Shown here in pieces: positions 21,306 through 32,262 of a DNA stretch of 64,000 bases. The stretch comes from Limnephilus marmoratus (taxonomy: Eukaryota > Arthropoda > Insecta > Trichoptera > Limnephilidae), in contig OU862910.1 of assembly GCA_917880885.1 (NCBI GenBank), positions 13,528,710-13,592,709 of the forward strand, given 5' to 3'. Position numbers and translations under genes: made by a program. The notes below the pieces were generated by a model, which saw only the letters and a program-made list of their open reading frames with translations, ran no database searches and was not told the origin of the DNA. Each line of letters begins with the position of its first letter. The first letter of the stretch is position 1.

Positions 21306-22533
21306 ATGATACTTGGGGTCCAACTCCTGGGCCCAATATTATTTATCTTGTTTATAAATGATCTTACAAAAATATTTCATGATGTATTTATTTTACTTTT
21401 TGCTGATGAGATCAAAATTTTTAGAATTATTCAAAATATTTATCATTGCAACATTCTTCAAAATAATATCAAAAAATTGTTAATTTGGTGTAATGAAATT
21501 TGGGAGGCAATTTGGGAGGCGGGAATGGGTACCGCCGCCCCGGGAACCTTAATTGGATAACCAACACCTCTGCCACAGGTCACCCCAAGTGGATCGCTTC
21601 GTTTGGTGATTTAGCAGGGGTGCCCTGGTTTATGGGGTGAGGTTTGTCTAGGTCTTGGAGGAGGATGACTAGGACACACTGAACCCCAGATTCCTGCCCA
21701 CCCCTTAAACCATTTTCCTTCCCAGAACTCTCCTCTCCTTCAGACTTTACTTAAATATCTCAAAATGTCAAATAGTTAGATTTTCTCGAATAAAAAAGCC
21801 AGTGATCGTTAATTACAACTCTCGAGACATTAACACAAATTAAAGACTTTGGCGTCACTTTTCAATCAAATCTTTCATTTGTTAACCACATAACAGAAAT
21901 CTCTAATAAGGGCTTAAAATGTTGGGATTAATAACCAGGGTAAATAAAAATGTTAACAATGTAAAGTGTATTAAAGTGTTATATTTTGCGTATGTTAGAA
22001 GTCAACTTGAGTACAATTCTCCCGTCTGGAACCCATATTATAATATACATGTACAAGCTGTTGAAAGAATACAAAACAAATTCTTACGTTTTCTTAATTT
22101 TAAAATGGATATTCTAGCAATTATGTTGAACTACAACACTATTTTAAATGATATGAATATGCTCAAATTGTCAGATAGAAGAATTTTCAGTGACTTGGTA
22201 TTTCTGTATAAAGTTCTAAATGATTTAGTTGATAAGCTTTCGGATTCCACAATGTAAAACTAGAAGTCAGGATTTATTTCAGTGCAGTAATTCTGGAACT
22301 AACTACCATATGTATTCCACTTTGCCCAGAATACTAATGGAGGGAAACAATTATACCAAGTCAGTGGACAATTTATCAATTTATCTTTAAAAAAATATTT
22401 TTACGGAGGCAGTTCAGTAATGTATAATAAATACTGTATATTTCTTACTATTCATAAGTAAAAGCCCCAAAAACGGGCGTTAATCAAAGATATTCAAATT
22501 TCAATATCTTTGGCGTTAATAAATAAATAAATC
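21306..22533 (+). pseudogene. LINE-G copy with reverse transcriptase palm, split by SINE A2
   Basis: From 21318 the frame reads GVQLLGPILFILFINDL (degenerate GVPQGS.LGP.LF..FINDL) and LLFADEIKIFR, where the catalytic FADD has become FADE. Homology stops at about 21500, resumes after SINE A2 at about 21745 (SKCQIVRFSR), and continues to FAYVRSQLEYNSPVWNPYY (21982-22038) and IFSDLVFLYKVLNDLVD. The 3' UTR ends in a hairpin (CAAAGATATT/AATATCTTTG, about 22486-22514) and a (TAAA)n tail at 22516-22533. The mutated catalytic Asp, frameshifts and insertion make it dead. It belongs to the same group as 10660, 36545 and 55690. Confidence 0.8.
21505..21745 (+). repeat. SINE family A, copy A2, inserted in LINE-G
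   Basis: Plus-strand sense. AATTTGGGAGGCGGGAATGG opens it (the first 12 bases are duplicated), followed by CCACAGGTCACCCCAAGTGG and GGTTTGTCTAGGTCTTGG. The LINE-F-like tail is absent, so this copy is 3'-truncated or was cut by later deletion. Confidence 0.75.
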
Positions 22534-22960
22534 TCACCGACAACTTTTCAAATATTTTTGTTTATATGTTTAGTACAATATTCATAGAATTCGTAACATT
22601 ACTACACACAACTACTGTAAATTTCAGTTCATTTTTTTAGCATTGCCGTTCTTCAAAAATGCATCTTAATACTCGTTAATATCATAATATTATTAGCACT
22701 GCGTTGTAACTGTAATATTAGTGTATTTGTATATATCTTGTAAGGTTTCAGTATTCAAAATTGAGATTTTGTCTATTTCTAGATAAACCCACATTCGTGA
22801 ATAATGCAGAGGACATTAGGGGACTGCTCTTAATTGTACTTATAAACATTAATTGATGTCTGGAAACATAAGTCCTCAAATGTACGTATTTCACAACTTG
22901 TTCTTAAAATATCCCTCTCTCCAGAACACAGGAATTAAATTTATCTCTCGTTGAAATGAA
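22534..22960. other. No gene seen
   Basis: AT-rich sequence. Confidence 0.5.
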
Positions 22961-22964
22961 AACT

Positions 22965-23157
22965 TTTTTAGCACCGTCGTGATTTGTAACTCAATGAAAC
23001 GAAAAAGCGACACTAAAAAGAGACAAACACATTTATCTATAGAAGAATGAGATAGTATAATCGGTCTCCTCTTTGTGCGGTGCTTCGTAGCTTCCCCACT
23101 CTTGCGTACTTTAGTTTTCTGAAGGTTTCTCTTCTACCGGGTGTGAAGTGCACACTT
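22965..23157 (+). mobile_element. Family B element, short form, copy B2
   Basis: It has B left and right ends (GTCGTGATTTG, CTCAATGAAACG, then CCCCACTCTTGCGTACTTTA and GTGTGAAGTGCACAC) joined without the tRNA-like middle, giving about 190 bp. Confidence 0.75.
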
Positions 23158-23533
23158 GTATTTTTTTTTAAATATAAATATGTATGTAATACATACACTG
23201 TTTTGTTGTCAATTACAAAATGCATGGGATTGATGAGGAACTCTATTAATGGTTTCTCAGTTAAGTAACCATAATATATAACAATAAACCAACCGTAATA
23301 ACCTGTACTATCGATTTCCCTAAAATGAGATAAATAAACAAATGCCCAATAAATAGAAATACCCATATATATTTACGTACGGGAATTTACGGTAGATATT
23401 TGAAATTTATAAATTTATCATTTTGTCTCTATTTACAGTAGGCTTTTTATATTGCTCTGAAGAAAAACTGAACAGAGATTTAATTTTTTTTATTTATTTT
23501 ATTTTATTTTATTGTTGTCATGCTAATTCGCAG

Positions 23534-23592
23534 ATCTCTGTTTTTGAAATGCAATATTATTATAAGTATTATTATATTTCAAAAACAGAGAT
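23534..23592. other. 17-bp perfect hairpin, AT-rich loop
   Basis: ATCTCTGTTTTTGAAAT pairs with ATTTCAAAAACAGAGAT. The loop is itself AT-rich and weakly self-complementary. It could be a pre-miRNA-sized hairpin or a tiny foldback. Confidence 0.7.
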
Positions 23593-25700
23593 AAACTGAT
23601 AAGTATATAAGCTAATATTATTAAGTTCTGCAAGTATTTTTTGACAGTCATTTTCAAAAGGTTGAACATGCTATATATTTGACTTATAAACAACTTGGGT
23701 TTAAACATTTCAATTCTATAAATTGAAACTGGTATCCAAAACTTCTTCCTACAATTTTCATCCCGTAGACACAACTGAAAGAGATGTAAGAGCTCAATTT
23801 TGAATGGGAAAATTCACCCCTGCGCTGGGAATTATAATGTAAATCACACTACCCACTCTTTGATATCTTGGGGTGAATTATTTTACTTGAATAATATTTT
23901 AATAACATTATATCATGGCCCAGAGGCCAGTGCATTTGAACCAATGTATATGAAGAAGACTTTATTACTTTTCTTATCATGAGTAAGTATTAAATATAAT
24001 GTTATCTGCCTTTCGTAAGTTCCAAGTTATAAGTTCGATTAGTCATTCATAAAATGAAATGAAGTCACTTCGGTAAGAAAAGGTACATAATAATTAGTCG
24101 AATACATACGTGGAATTATGTATGTATTTTAATAAAAATAATTAATTATTTTATTTCAGAAATGTTCAGAGAATAGTGCGATCCCGCACATCACATAGTT
24201 TAGTATATACCTACATATATGTGAGAAAATACAAACAAAACAATAACGAAAACAAAAAAAACATATTCGTATTTTATTTCAGTTTATACTTACATAAAAC
24301 TGGCTAATGGCCAAATTTTTTTGTACACGGTTGTTTAAATTCGCAGTAATAGTAGAAATTATTAGCTAAATATGTAAATAAAAAACAAGAATGGGTAAAA
24401 GGTAGAATACAAATAGATTTATTTTATTATGCTCAAGAGATACTGATTTCGTAAGTACAATAGTGTCTGTCTTTAAATAAAGGACTTCATCACAATATCA
24501 GCTTGATATGATAGAGGGTAGAACAATTTTTTAAGTTGGATTATTAAAAACGTATTTCATTTTTAGAGGAATATCTGTGTTTATACAATACAATATTGCC
24601 AGTTTTTAAATGAAGAGCTTCAGCTTTATATGATTAATGGTAAAACATTTGTTTTAAATGCATAGGTATGTGGATAAAAGACCATAATGCTACGAGTATA
24701 TAGGTTTATTCGAGATGGTTGAGGCCAAACAACTTTCTACAGTGGGTTCGATGGTGGAATCTGAAATCTGGAGGGATTCCATTATGAGGACATTTCCGGA
24801 GTTGTGTGGCCCCGTCCCTTAATCCTGCCAATCCTGCCGAGTCCAAGAACTCGCTCGTTCCTTAGCGTGTTAGAAGCACTGCAGCATCTGGAAAGGCCAA
24901 AGATCCTTTGATTAGGCATTATCATTCTGATGCTGCTGTTCTTAAAATTGGCCAAAAGTTTAATAATAATACCATAAATAATACCACACAAGTACTACAC
25001 ATAGTCGCCTCAATTCTTAAGTGTCCAAACGACCGTTAGAAAATTTTACAGGAGATTGTTTTCTTTTATTATTTCAATGCTTAAGGTGCTTAAGTTAAAG
25101 GTTTTGTAAAGGTCTCATTAGTTTAAATAGTTCTTAGTTAAATGATTAACCATAATTTTTTATACTTTATTTTAAATTTTTAAGTGGAGATTAGACAAAA
25201 AAATGATCATTTGGACAATTAATAACTAAGGCGACGACATGTTTAAACAAACAGATAATCGGACACGAAAGATTGCTATGAATGTACTTACTTACTTTTT
25301 TCAAACCATTTTTTAATAAAAACATATTTTTAATATAAACTGATGTTCATGTTACGGATCATCTTTTATTAAATTGAAGTATTTACCCAACTAAAACCAA
25401 AAATAGTTCACAAGTTTTCTGTTTTCAATTTAGATAAAACTAAGAAAATATGATTTTAATGCTGCAGCTTGTAAGCTTTGAAACACTTATTAAATTGTCT
25501 CCACGCAGCACAATTTTTATCCTTTGTCTAAAAACACTTAACTGTTTCTGGGTCACTTATTAGACGTCAAGGCGGTCGACCAGGAAGAGCTCTTAAGTGC
25601 GGGTCGCGGCCCAGTTTTAGCCTTAACGGCCAATAGTCTGACCAAATTATTGTAACCAGTTTACGTTCACACAATATAACGTCTTAGTTGCAAGTCATTT
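23593..25700. other. No gene seen over ~2.1 kb
   Basis: Long AT-rich stretch without recognised repeats. A slightly GC-richer patch at 24700-24960 has no identifiable content. Confidence 0.45.
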
Positions 25701-25940
25701 AGTCACTTTGTTCGCGTCAAATAGGTTTACAAACTATGGCTTTAGTGATGGATCGTATTTAAGAATGCAGATTCAATACCATTTAATTTCGACACCTTCT
25801 TATTGCCACTGCCTCCCTCTTGTTGCTACTCGAACCCCCTTTTCTACCTTTTTTACTTTCAGGCCTTTTCTACTGCCTCAACAGGAAACCCTAGTGAGAA
25901 GGACTACAAATGTTGATTTTATACTTACATCGTCTTAAAA
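25700..25940 (+). other. Possible splice acceptor and exon
   Basis: A strong pyrimidine tract followed by TTTCAG lies at about 25840-25861. The next bases, read in one frame, give LFYCLNRKP then a stop, vaguely like the segment after the seventh helix of secretin-class receptors, but far too short to assign. It is offered only as a place where a real host exon may begin. Confidence 0.15.
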
Positions 25941-27120
25941 CTTTGCCATAGAAACTAATAAATGAAAACAAACAAACAAACTCGACAGAGAGGATAAACC
26001 GTCAAAAAACTTAATACACACTCCTTGCTTCATTTACATTCGTACATAGTCTCAAACATAGCCTTCTGTTATTTTATTTATTCCTCAGGTCAATTATTAA
26101 GTCCTACAGGTTAGTTTACTAAAAAATGCACATTAGAAAAAATTAAATCACTTTGTTAATTAGGATCCGTCTCCCTCTGCTGTATGTAAGATAATTAAAT
26201 TATTTTCTCATTTTCATTGTGTCGTTTTCTTTCTTTATCTTTGAACGTTATTTTATAATTTAATTAATTACGTTTTATTTCAACCAGGTACTTAGTTTAA
26301 TTTTACATTTTCTATCTAAACACTTTTAATCAGTGTTTTTTTTAGATTTGTCTTTTCTGTCTACTCCACTTTTTCTTTAATCATTTTTTATCGTATTAAT
26401 ATTCGTATTTAATAATCAGTGTATGCGGAAACTTGCCTCTTCTAACAATCACATTCGCGTCATATATGCTCCCTACATGCCGAAATCATCTGAGCGTCCC
26501 TTTCTTAATCTTATACATTACGCTTACATCACCTTTGCATTCTGAGTGAAGAGAGCCATTCTTATAGTAGGTGCCGTCTGTGTACCAGCAGCAGACCTCC
26601 TTGATAATTCCATTCCACCTGCTTTTCCTACCAACAATCTTTTTCACACAGTTTAACTAGGTTTTCGGCAACAGCACGTGTCCATAAATCCTTTCTTGAT
26701 TTGTCCAAGTATTATATTTTAAGTATTGGTTTCAAAATCCTAGATCCTAGATATTATTCAACTGGTTCTTACGCTACCCATTTTGAGGGGATGATGGATC
26801 AAAAAACGAATTGCTCGGTTGCTCCCAAATTTCCACGCCATCAGCAATTCTTTCTGAAATTTTCTAAAATCTTTTCAATGATTTCACTATTTCAAAGTTT
26901 TGACACCTAACTGAAACAGAATATAGTATTATAGTAGCCCCAGAGAGAGATATACACGATGCGCGACGTGTTAGAATGGATACCGTGGATGACGTCTCGT
27001 AAGACCTCTCTCTGATACAACTGTTCAACCTTGAGTACCAATGGGATTTTTAAGCTTCTTTAAGTATTCCTGTTTTTTGTACTCACAATGAGCACTCACA
27101 ATGCTATAATAAATCGGTTC
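25941..27120. other. No gene seen
   Basis: AT-rich sequence. A short inverted pair (CAGAGAGAG/CTCTCTCTG) at about 26941-27016 is noted without assignment. Confidence 0.45.
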
Positions 27121-27122
27121 CA

Positions 27123-27236
27123 TGACAGTTCATCCTGCGACAATTCATCCGGCGACAGTTCATCCTGCGACAGTTCATCCGGTCGACAGTTCATCCTGCC
27201 GACAATTCATCCGGCGACAATTCATCCTGACAATTC
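27123..27236 (+). repeat. 16-bp minisatellite, left array
   Basis: About eight units of (G)CGACAGTTCATCCTGC, with variants CAATTCATCCGG, in direct tandem. The same unit occurs in the opposite orientation at 27463-27622. Confidence 0.9.
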
Positions 27237-27237
27237 A

Positions 27238-27291
27238 ACCTAACCTAACCTAATCTAACCTAACCTAACCTAACCTATATAACCTATGTCG
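27238..27291. repeat. Interstitial telomeric repeat (CCTAA)n, block 1
   Basis: About nine copies of AACCT with minor variants. TTAGG/CCTAA is the ancestral arthropod telomere unit. It abuts the left minisatellite directly. Confidence 0.85.
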
Positions 27292-27462
27292 TATTTTGTT
27301 ATTCACGCATGCTTCTTCGGAGAGTCGAAATTATTGTTAGTAAAAATATTTTTACAGCGGATTTCCACTCAAGATGCCTTCAGATATAAGTATATCGATT
27401 TTGGTTGTACGGCCGTAAATCCTCTTTGCATACTTACTTAATAAAAATCTTCTAAATGATCA

Positions 27463-27622
27463 GGCAGGATGAATTGTCGCCGGATGAATTGTCGGCGGGA
27501 TGAACTGTCGGCAGGATGAACTGTCGGCAGGATGAACTGTTGGCAGGATGAACTGTCGCAGGATGAACTGTCGCCGGATGAATTGTCGCAGGACGAATTG
27601 TCGCAGGACGAATTGTCGGGAC
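27463..27622 (-). repeat. 16-bp minisatellite, right array (inverted)
   Basis: About ten units of GCAGGATGAACTGTCG and variants, the reverse complement of the left array, separated from it by about 226 bp. Confidence 0.9.
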
Positions 27623-27744
27623 ACCAATAAATCAGACATCCAGGTACACATACACATTTACACACAAACACACGCACATACACATATACATGAATACCAC
27701 ATCATTTTTCTTTATCTTTACCTCAATTCCTTCCCTAACACGTG

Positions 27745-27806
27745 CTAACCCCTAACCTAACCTAACCAAACCTGACCTAACCTAACCTAACCTAATCTAA
27801 CCCCAC
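27745..27806. repeat. Interstitial telomeric repeat (CCTAA)n, block 2
   Basis: About ten CCTAA-type units with variants (CCAAA, CTGAC, CTAAT), in the same orientation as block 1. There is a short CA-rich microsatellite just upstream (27640-27690). Confidence 0.85.
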
Positions 27807-28985
27807 CCGGTAAAATGTAGGTACCTGTACAATCACTTGCCAGATATTTTATGGAGACATGTCACTGTTACCGGCCCCCGTAATAATGTCTAAATCTTTG
27901 TAAACTGTTTAATATTCTTTTTGTCTATGTACTGTTTGTTTCTGAAAAAATATTTACATATGTGTACAAAATCCTTACCTGAAAACGTGAAAAGAAAATT
28001 ACTTCTATTTTAATAGGTGAACTGACCAGCGGAACGACAATTGTAACTGTGGCGAAGCAACAAACAACCATAAAATACCATTTTTATCCGATTTCCTTTG
28101 CAAATTCATTCCGGTTTTAGTGTTCGTCCTCTCTACCTGCTTTACCTCTAAGCAAGAAAAATATTAAATCTGTGCAAATATTTGTAACACAAAAGATTCC
28201 GTCGTAAATATATTTTGACTCGCGTTAAATCAAGAATTGTTATTAAATACCTCCACACACACACGCATTCCAGTTTACAGACGTGGGCAAGGCCTGTAGA
28301 CTGTCAGACCCTGGATAAAATATCTAAACTATACCCCATATTGCCCAAAGAAAATTAGCTTGAAAGAACAAACCCATTATACTCTATGCATTGTCAAACA
28401 TTCACAAAATCCAACATCATTACAATAATAATTATTATCCGCGATTTGCCGTCCGGGAACTCGGCGTTACCAGCATTCATAGAGAATAAAACGCGGCAAT
28501 ATTGATTCAGGATTCCCGCCCTGAGAGCCATTAAAGTTCCTCGGCTTGATGCTGTGTGAACTGGACCGTTAATAACTGAAATAACGATTGCCCATCGCCA
28601 TTATTGCCCCGAGTAAGACCTTTGAATTTTTCCCCGGGTGACTGGTCTCGGCTAAAAGGCGGATGGCGACTTAGTGCCACCCATATCTGTAATACGTAAT
28701 ACATAATACAATGGGGCACATTGTATACACCGTACTATATGGCAAGATACAGGGTGGCTTATTGATGGGTACACCAGGAGCTCTAGCATGGTGAAATCGA
28801 TAACTTTACAATATCGGATCGATTAGTGTAACTTTCGTTGATTTTATATCGATATCCCTAACACAGATTCACTGTTGATAGCCGATATTGATAGGGAATA
28901 TATAATAATAAGATATACACTGGCAACACTGGCCGATCTGTATATGAATTCGTTCAAACGCCAGTCAAATACGTAAAAATATTAA
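27807..28985. other. No gene seen; GC-richer segment 28430-28720
   Basis: The 290-bp GC-richer segment stands out from the flanks and contains palindromic TAAT/ATTA homeobox-type words (for example CCATCGCCATTATTGCC). No frame in it is convincing. It could be a conserved non-coding element. Confidence 0.35.
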
Positions 28986-28989
28986 TAAT

Positions 28990-29545
28990 TTGGTAATGTT
29001 GAATTTTTTTTATTTAGTAACTATATATATATAATATTTTTTACATTTTTATATGAAAAATGTTAGTTAGATGTATATATAAAATAGAAAATATATTCGT
29101 AGTCCTCCTCACTAGGAGACCTTGTGCTGAGGGGGACTATGCTTTGGATAAGTTTTTCAGCGACTTCTGTGGTTTAACTTCATTGTTTGGATAAGTTTTT
29201 TTGGAGAAACTTCTATGACGATGTTTTAAGTATACTAGTAAGTTCATTTTCCGGTAGTTCCTTCAGCCAACATTTAATTTCCTTAATGTAGCTATTTTTT
29301 ATTTTAATTTGGTTGATACTAAGTAGGAGTTTGTTATATAACTTTACTGCTAAAAATTCAGTCTGTTTGTTTGGCTCTGGTTTTATGAGCATGTGAGGTA
29401 TCTGCCTCTGAATCATTTTTGTGGTGATGTACTAGAATGTTTTTGGCATAGATTTTCTGTATGCTTGGAACATCAAACTGTTTAAAAATTTCTGTTGTTG
29501 ACGTCCTTATGGGGACCTTTAGTATGGTCTTTATGACGCAATTCT
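28990..29545 (-). pseudogene. LINE-D copy 2, 3' fragment
   Basis: Minus-strand frames give VIKTILKVPIRTSTTEIF and FDVPSIQKIYAKNIL (about 29545-29430), then after a frameshift QTEFLAVKLYNKLLLSINQI and CWLKELPENELTSILKTSS to the stop at 29213. These match the copy at 42815 and the ORF at 11807. The 3' UTR holds the nested hairpin 29139-29100, and the element ends near 29000 with a TTACTAAATAAAAAAAA tail. It is broken by frameshift and 5' truncation. Confidence 0.8.
29098..29141 (-). other. LINE-D 3' UTR nested hairpin, copy 2
   Basis: The outer stem TAGTCCTCCTCA / TGAGGGGGACTA pairs fully, allowing one G-U. The inner stem is AGG/CCT. The loop words CTAGGA and CTTGTGC match the other copies. 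Confidence 0.85.
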
Positions 29546-30205
29546 AAGTTATCTTAAGTTTAATAAAATTGAAATTCTAACCTAAATATGCATTGGCAGT
29601 CCACATTTTCTTTTTGAAACTAAACGGGAGTTAATTAGTTAATCATTTCTTTAGTCATATTTCAACCTCTTTAGTTTCTTAAAACTCGAACGGAATAATT
29701 TGGTCGCGTCTTAGTTGAATTATAAAGTCTATGGTTCGCGAATGACTTCTTTCAAGACAAAAATCTTCGTTAGTTCAATAAGTTCGTTAAATAAGCCAGT
29801 AATTTTGATTAACGAACGACGTAATTCAAATAAATGCGTATATTGATAGCTAATCGAAACTTATCCGACACTATTGAGTCCGGGCTAAAATTTATCAATC
29901 GTCGCGCGTCGGTCGGAATATCTCTTACCAATTTTTGACCGTGATCCCTAATATTGATAACTGACTATAAATGACGTATTTGGTCAATATCGTATTGATA
30001 TAGGGTTTTAATGATCGACTATGGTAGGTGCCCCGGCATAAACTAGTAACAGAGTAGTAACCACAATATTGGTAGGCGGTGTTCAAGAAAACCTTTGATT
30101 GAGTATAGGTATCATGTATATCAGGAGAATACAGGTGGCGTAAATAACTATCAAAAATAATAAAGTTCCTGCTGTTTCCTTTTATCTTTTTTAAATTTGT
30201 AGATG
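29546..30205. other. No gene seen
   Basis: AT-rich sequence. Confidence 0.5.
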
Positions 30206-30209
30206 TACC

Positions 30210-30385
30210 AGCCAGTACCCATGCGCTGCGATGCCACTCAAAGAAAGTGTTTGTGTTTTAATACTGTTTTTGCAAAGACTGGTGCGTGCACGAATAAATC
30301 AGAAAGATATCTTGAAGATGAAAATTACAGTTACAGGATGTCATCTTTGGAAATGCCGTGTAGAGGGTATTTTTATGCAAAGAAA
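30210..30385 (+). repeat. Dispersed repeat shared with 54835-55010
   Basis: ATGCCACTCAAAGAAAGTGT at 30231 and CTGGTGCGTGCACGA, then AAATCAGAAAGATAT, correspond in order to 54841, 54950 and 54967. The element type is not clear. Confidence 0.55.
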
Positions 30386-30420
30386 GGTTCTGGAAAGAAA
30401 AAAAAAGTGTAATGGATATG

Positions 30421-30732
30421 GGGGTCAGCATAGCCAGGAGTCACGGACGTTTGATTCCACCTTCCATTTCGTTGCAAGCAAATGATGGCTCGAAAGAGTC
30501 CGGCTGGAGAGGTCAAAGGGTCTCCCTCAAGGAAGAGTCGGTCCGGCCCACCACGCAGTTGATTGGCAGACGTATCCACCGCCAAGACCTGGACAAACCT
30601 TACCCCTTGAAACCGGGCAATCCATGTTAATTCATCGAGCATAGCGAACACTTGGGGTGACCTATGGCAGAGGTGTTGGTTAAACAATGAATGGTTCCTG
30701 GGGAAGCGATACCCAAACACGCCTCCCGAAAT
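30421..30732 (-). repeat. SINE family A, copy A3
   Basis: Minus-strand sense. Head ends at CGCCTCCC (30720). ACTTGGGGTGACCTATGGC, CAAGACCTGGACAAACC and TCCGGCTGGAGAGGTC are all family landmarks. The 3' tail homologous to LINE-F is missing. Confidence 0.75.
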
Positions 30733-31538
30733 GAAAGACATCTGATTTCGCAAAACAATGTTTTAAGCCCGGTCAACGTTGGGAATAAGTTAGTTATTAT
30801 TATTAAAAAAAATAAAATTAAACCACTTTGATATAACGCATAATTTATTGAATTTCATAGCCGGAGTAATGGCCATTGCGAAAGGTGAAAAAAAATATTT
30901 TTTAACGTTAATCGGAACTACAAAGCTTGGAGAAATTATCCCGTCTTAAATTGTCTCTTTATTAGAAATTCTACAGAAAAATATTATGTTATATAATTCA
31001 GAACACCCTGTACATCAGCACCACTTGTGTATATCGCTGAAAATATAATAATAATAACAGTACTTGATTAATAAATGGAGAGCTTTCTTAAGAAACAACA
31101 CTCGCCTTACGGAGCTTTCCTGGCCATTCTCCATTTTCCATTCCCCGCACGGCCTTTCACGTGGACTTTACTTGAACCGGTTGATATTTCATTTTTATAG
31201 AAAATTCAGCTTGGAGTTAGCTCGGATATTATTGTATTTGAATTTGTATTTACCGAAAACCTTGAACGGTGAATTTGTTCCTTACTAAATCCCTCACAAT
31301 GGGCTTATATATAAGTATTTTATGGTTTAATAATCCTCTCATAAAATCGCTTTCCTTATTTATATAATCCAACATCTATCGATTTTTTTTAATATTAAAT
31401 TATTTTATCAACGTAAAATATATTTTTTTTGGAGCTTAGGTAGGTATATTGTATTCATTTGTAAAGGGATATTTAATTTTGGGTTCGTGGATAATTACGC
31501 GCTTTTTTATTATTCAACTTACGGAGATTGTTTTTTTT
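30733..31538. other. No gene seen
   Basis: AT-rich sequence. Confidence 0.5.
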
Positions 31539-31539
31539 T

Positions 31540-32262
31540 TTCATTTTTTACATTAACTCCACACAGAAGGCCCTGAAGAAAATAATTGTTCTCAAGGCCT
31601 ATGTCATCTGAGATGAGGAAAAGAAGGAATGAACATTGGTCTTGAAAAGACCCTTGTTGTGAGAAGGTGGACACACAGGAGCCACAGTCCAGCTTTTGAG
31701 AAGCTGTTATCAAATTATTCAACAGTCGAGCTGTTGAGAACGAGTCGAAGAAGCGACCCATGTGTTCTCTCATGTGACAAATATCAACCGTGTACATATG
31801 TTGGACGCCCTTTTTTGTGTATTCTTTCTTTTATTTCTTTTCTTTCTTTTCTTTCTTTTCTTTCTTTTCTTTCTTTTCTTTCTTTTCTTTCTTTTCTTTC
31901 TTTTCTTTCTTTTCTTTCTTTTCTTTCTTTTCTTTCTTTTCTTTCTTTTCTTTCTTTTCTTTCTTTTCTTTCTTTTCTTTCTTTTCTTTCTTTTCTTTCT
32001 TTTCTTTGCTTTCTTTTCTTTCTTTCCTTTCTTTTCTTTCTTTTTTCTTCCTTTTCTTTCTTTTCTACTATGCACCGGTGCCGAAGGAATCACTGTTGCT
32101 AGTTCCTCGGATCATCTTCCATTGACATTTCGGTAGAACAAGGATAGCATTCCTACCCGACGCCTGTTCTCTAAAGATTGCGATCCATTTGTTAAAATAA
32201 GAGAATCTATCAAACGAGCTGCCCGTTTCTACAGACGGAGTTTTTCAGATACCTTGAAAGGC
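31540..32262 (-). pseudogene. LINE-F copy 1 interrupted by a 9-bp satellite
   Basis: 31540-31800 and 32070-32262 align with 34990-35245 and 35265-35460 of LINE-F copy 2 (the AGGCCCTGA/CAAGGCCT hairpin region, CTTGAAAAGACCC, ATGCACCGG, GAATCTATCAAACGA). Between the halves, where copy 2 has about 20 bp, lies a 240-bp tandem array. The encoded part corresponds to the C-terminal end of the LINE ORF and is not functional. Confidence 0.8.
31826..32066. repeat. 9-bp satellite (TTTCTTTTC)n
   Basis: About 25 nearly perfect units of TTTCTTTTC, a strict purine/pyrimidine strand bias. All three plus frames are open and give Phe/Ser/Leu repeats, and the minus strand gives Lys/Arg repeats. These are not real proteins. 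Confidence 0.95.

Noticed and set aside
27238..27291. True chromosome end
   Set aside because: The CCTAA blocks are short, degenerate and flanked on both sides by ordinary sequence, so they are interstitial.
27123..27622. CRISPR-like array
   Set aside because: Units are contiguous without spacers and the context is a eukaryotic nuclear genome.
30373..30753. 126-codon minus-strand frame
   Set aside because: It is the SINE A3 consensus read through; equivalent frames in other A copies are broken at different places.
28751..31012. A 2.3-kb TIR element with CAGGGTG ends
   Set aside because: Only the seven outermost bases match; the inner sequences are unrelated.
31629..32136. Long Phe/Leu/Ser-rich and Lys/Arg-rich frames
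   Set aside because: All arise from the 9-bp TTTCTTTTC array, which is open in several frames.
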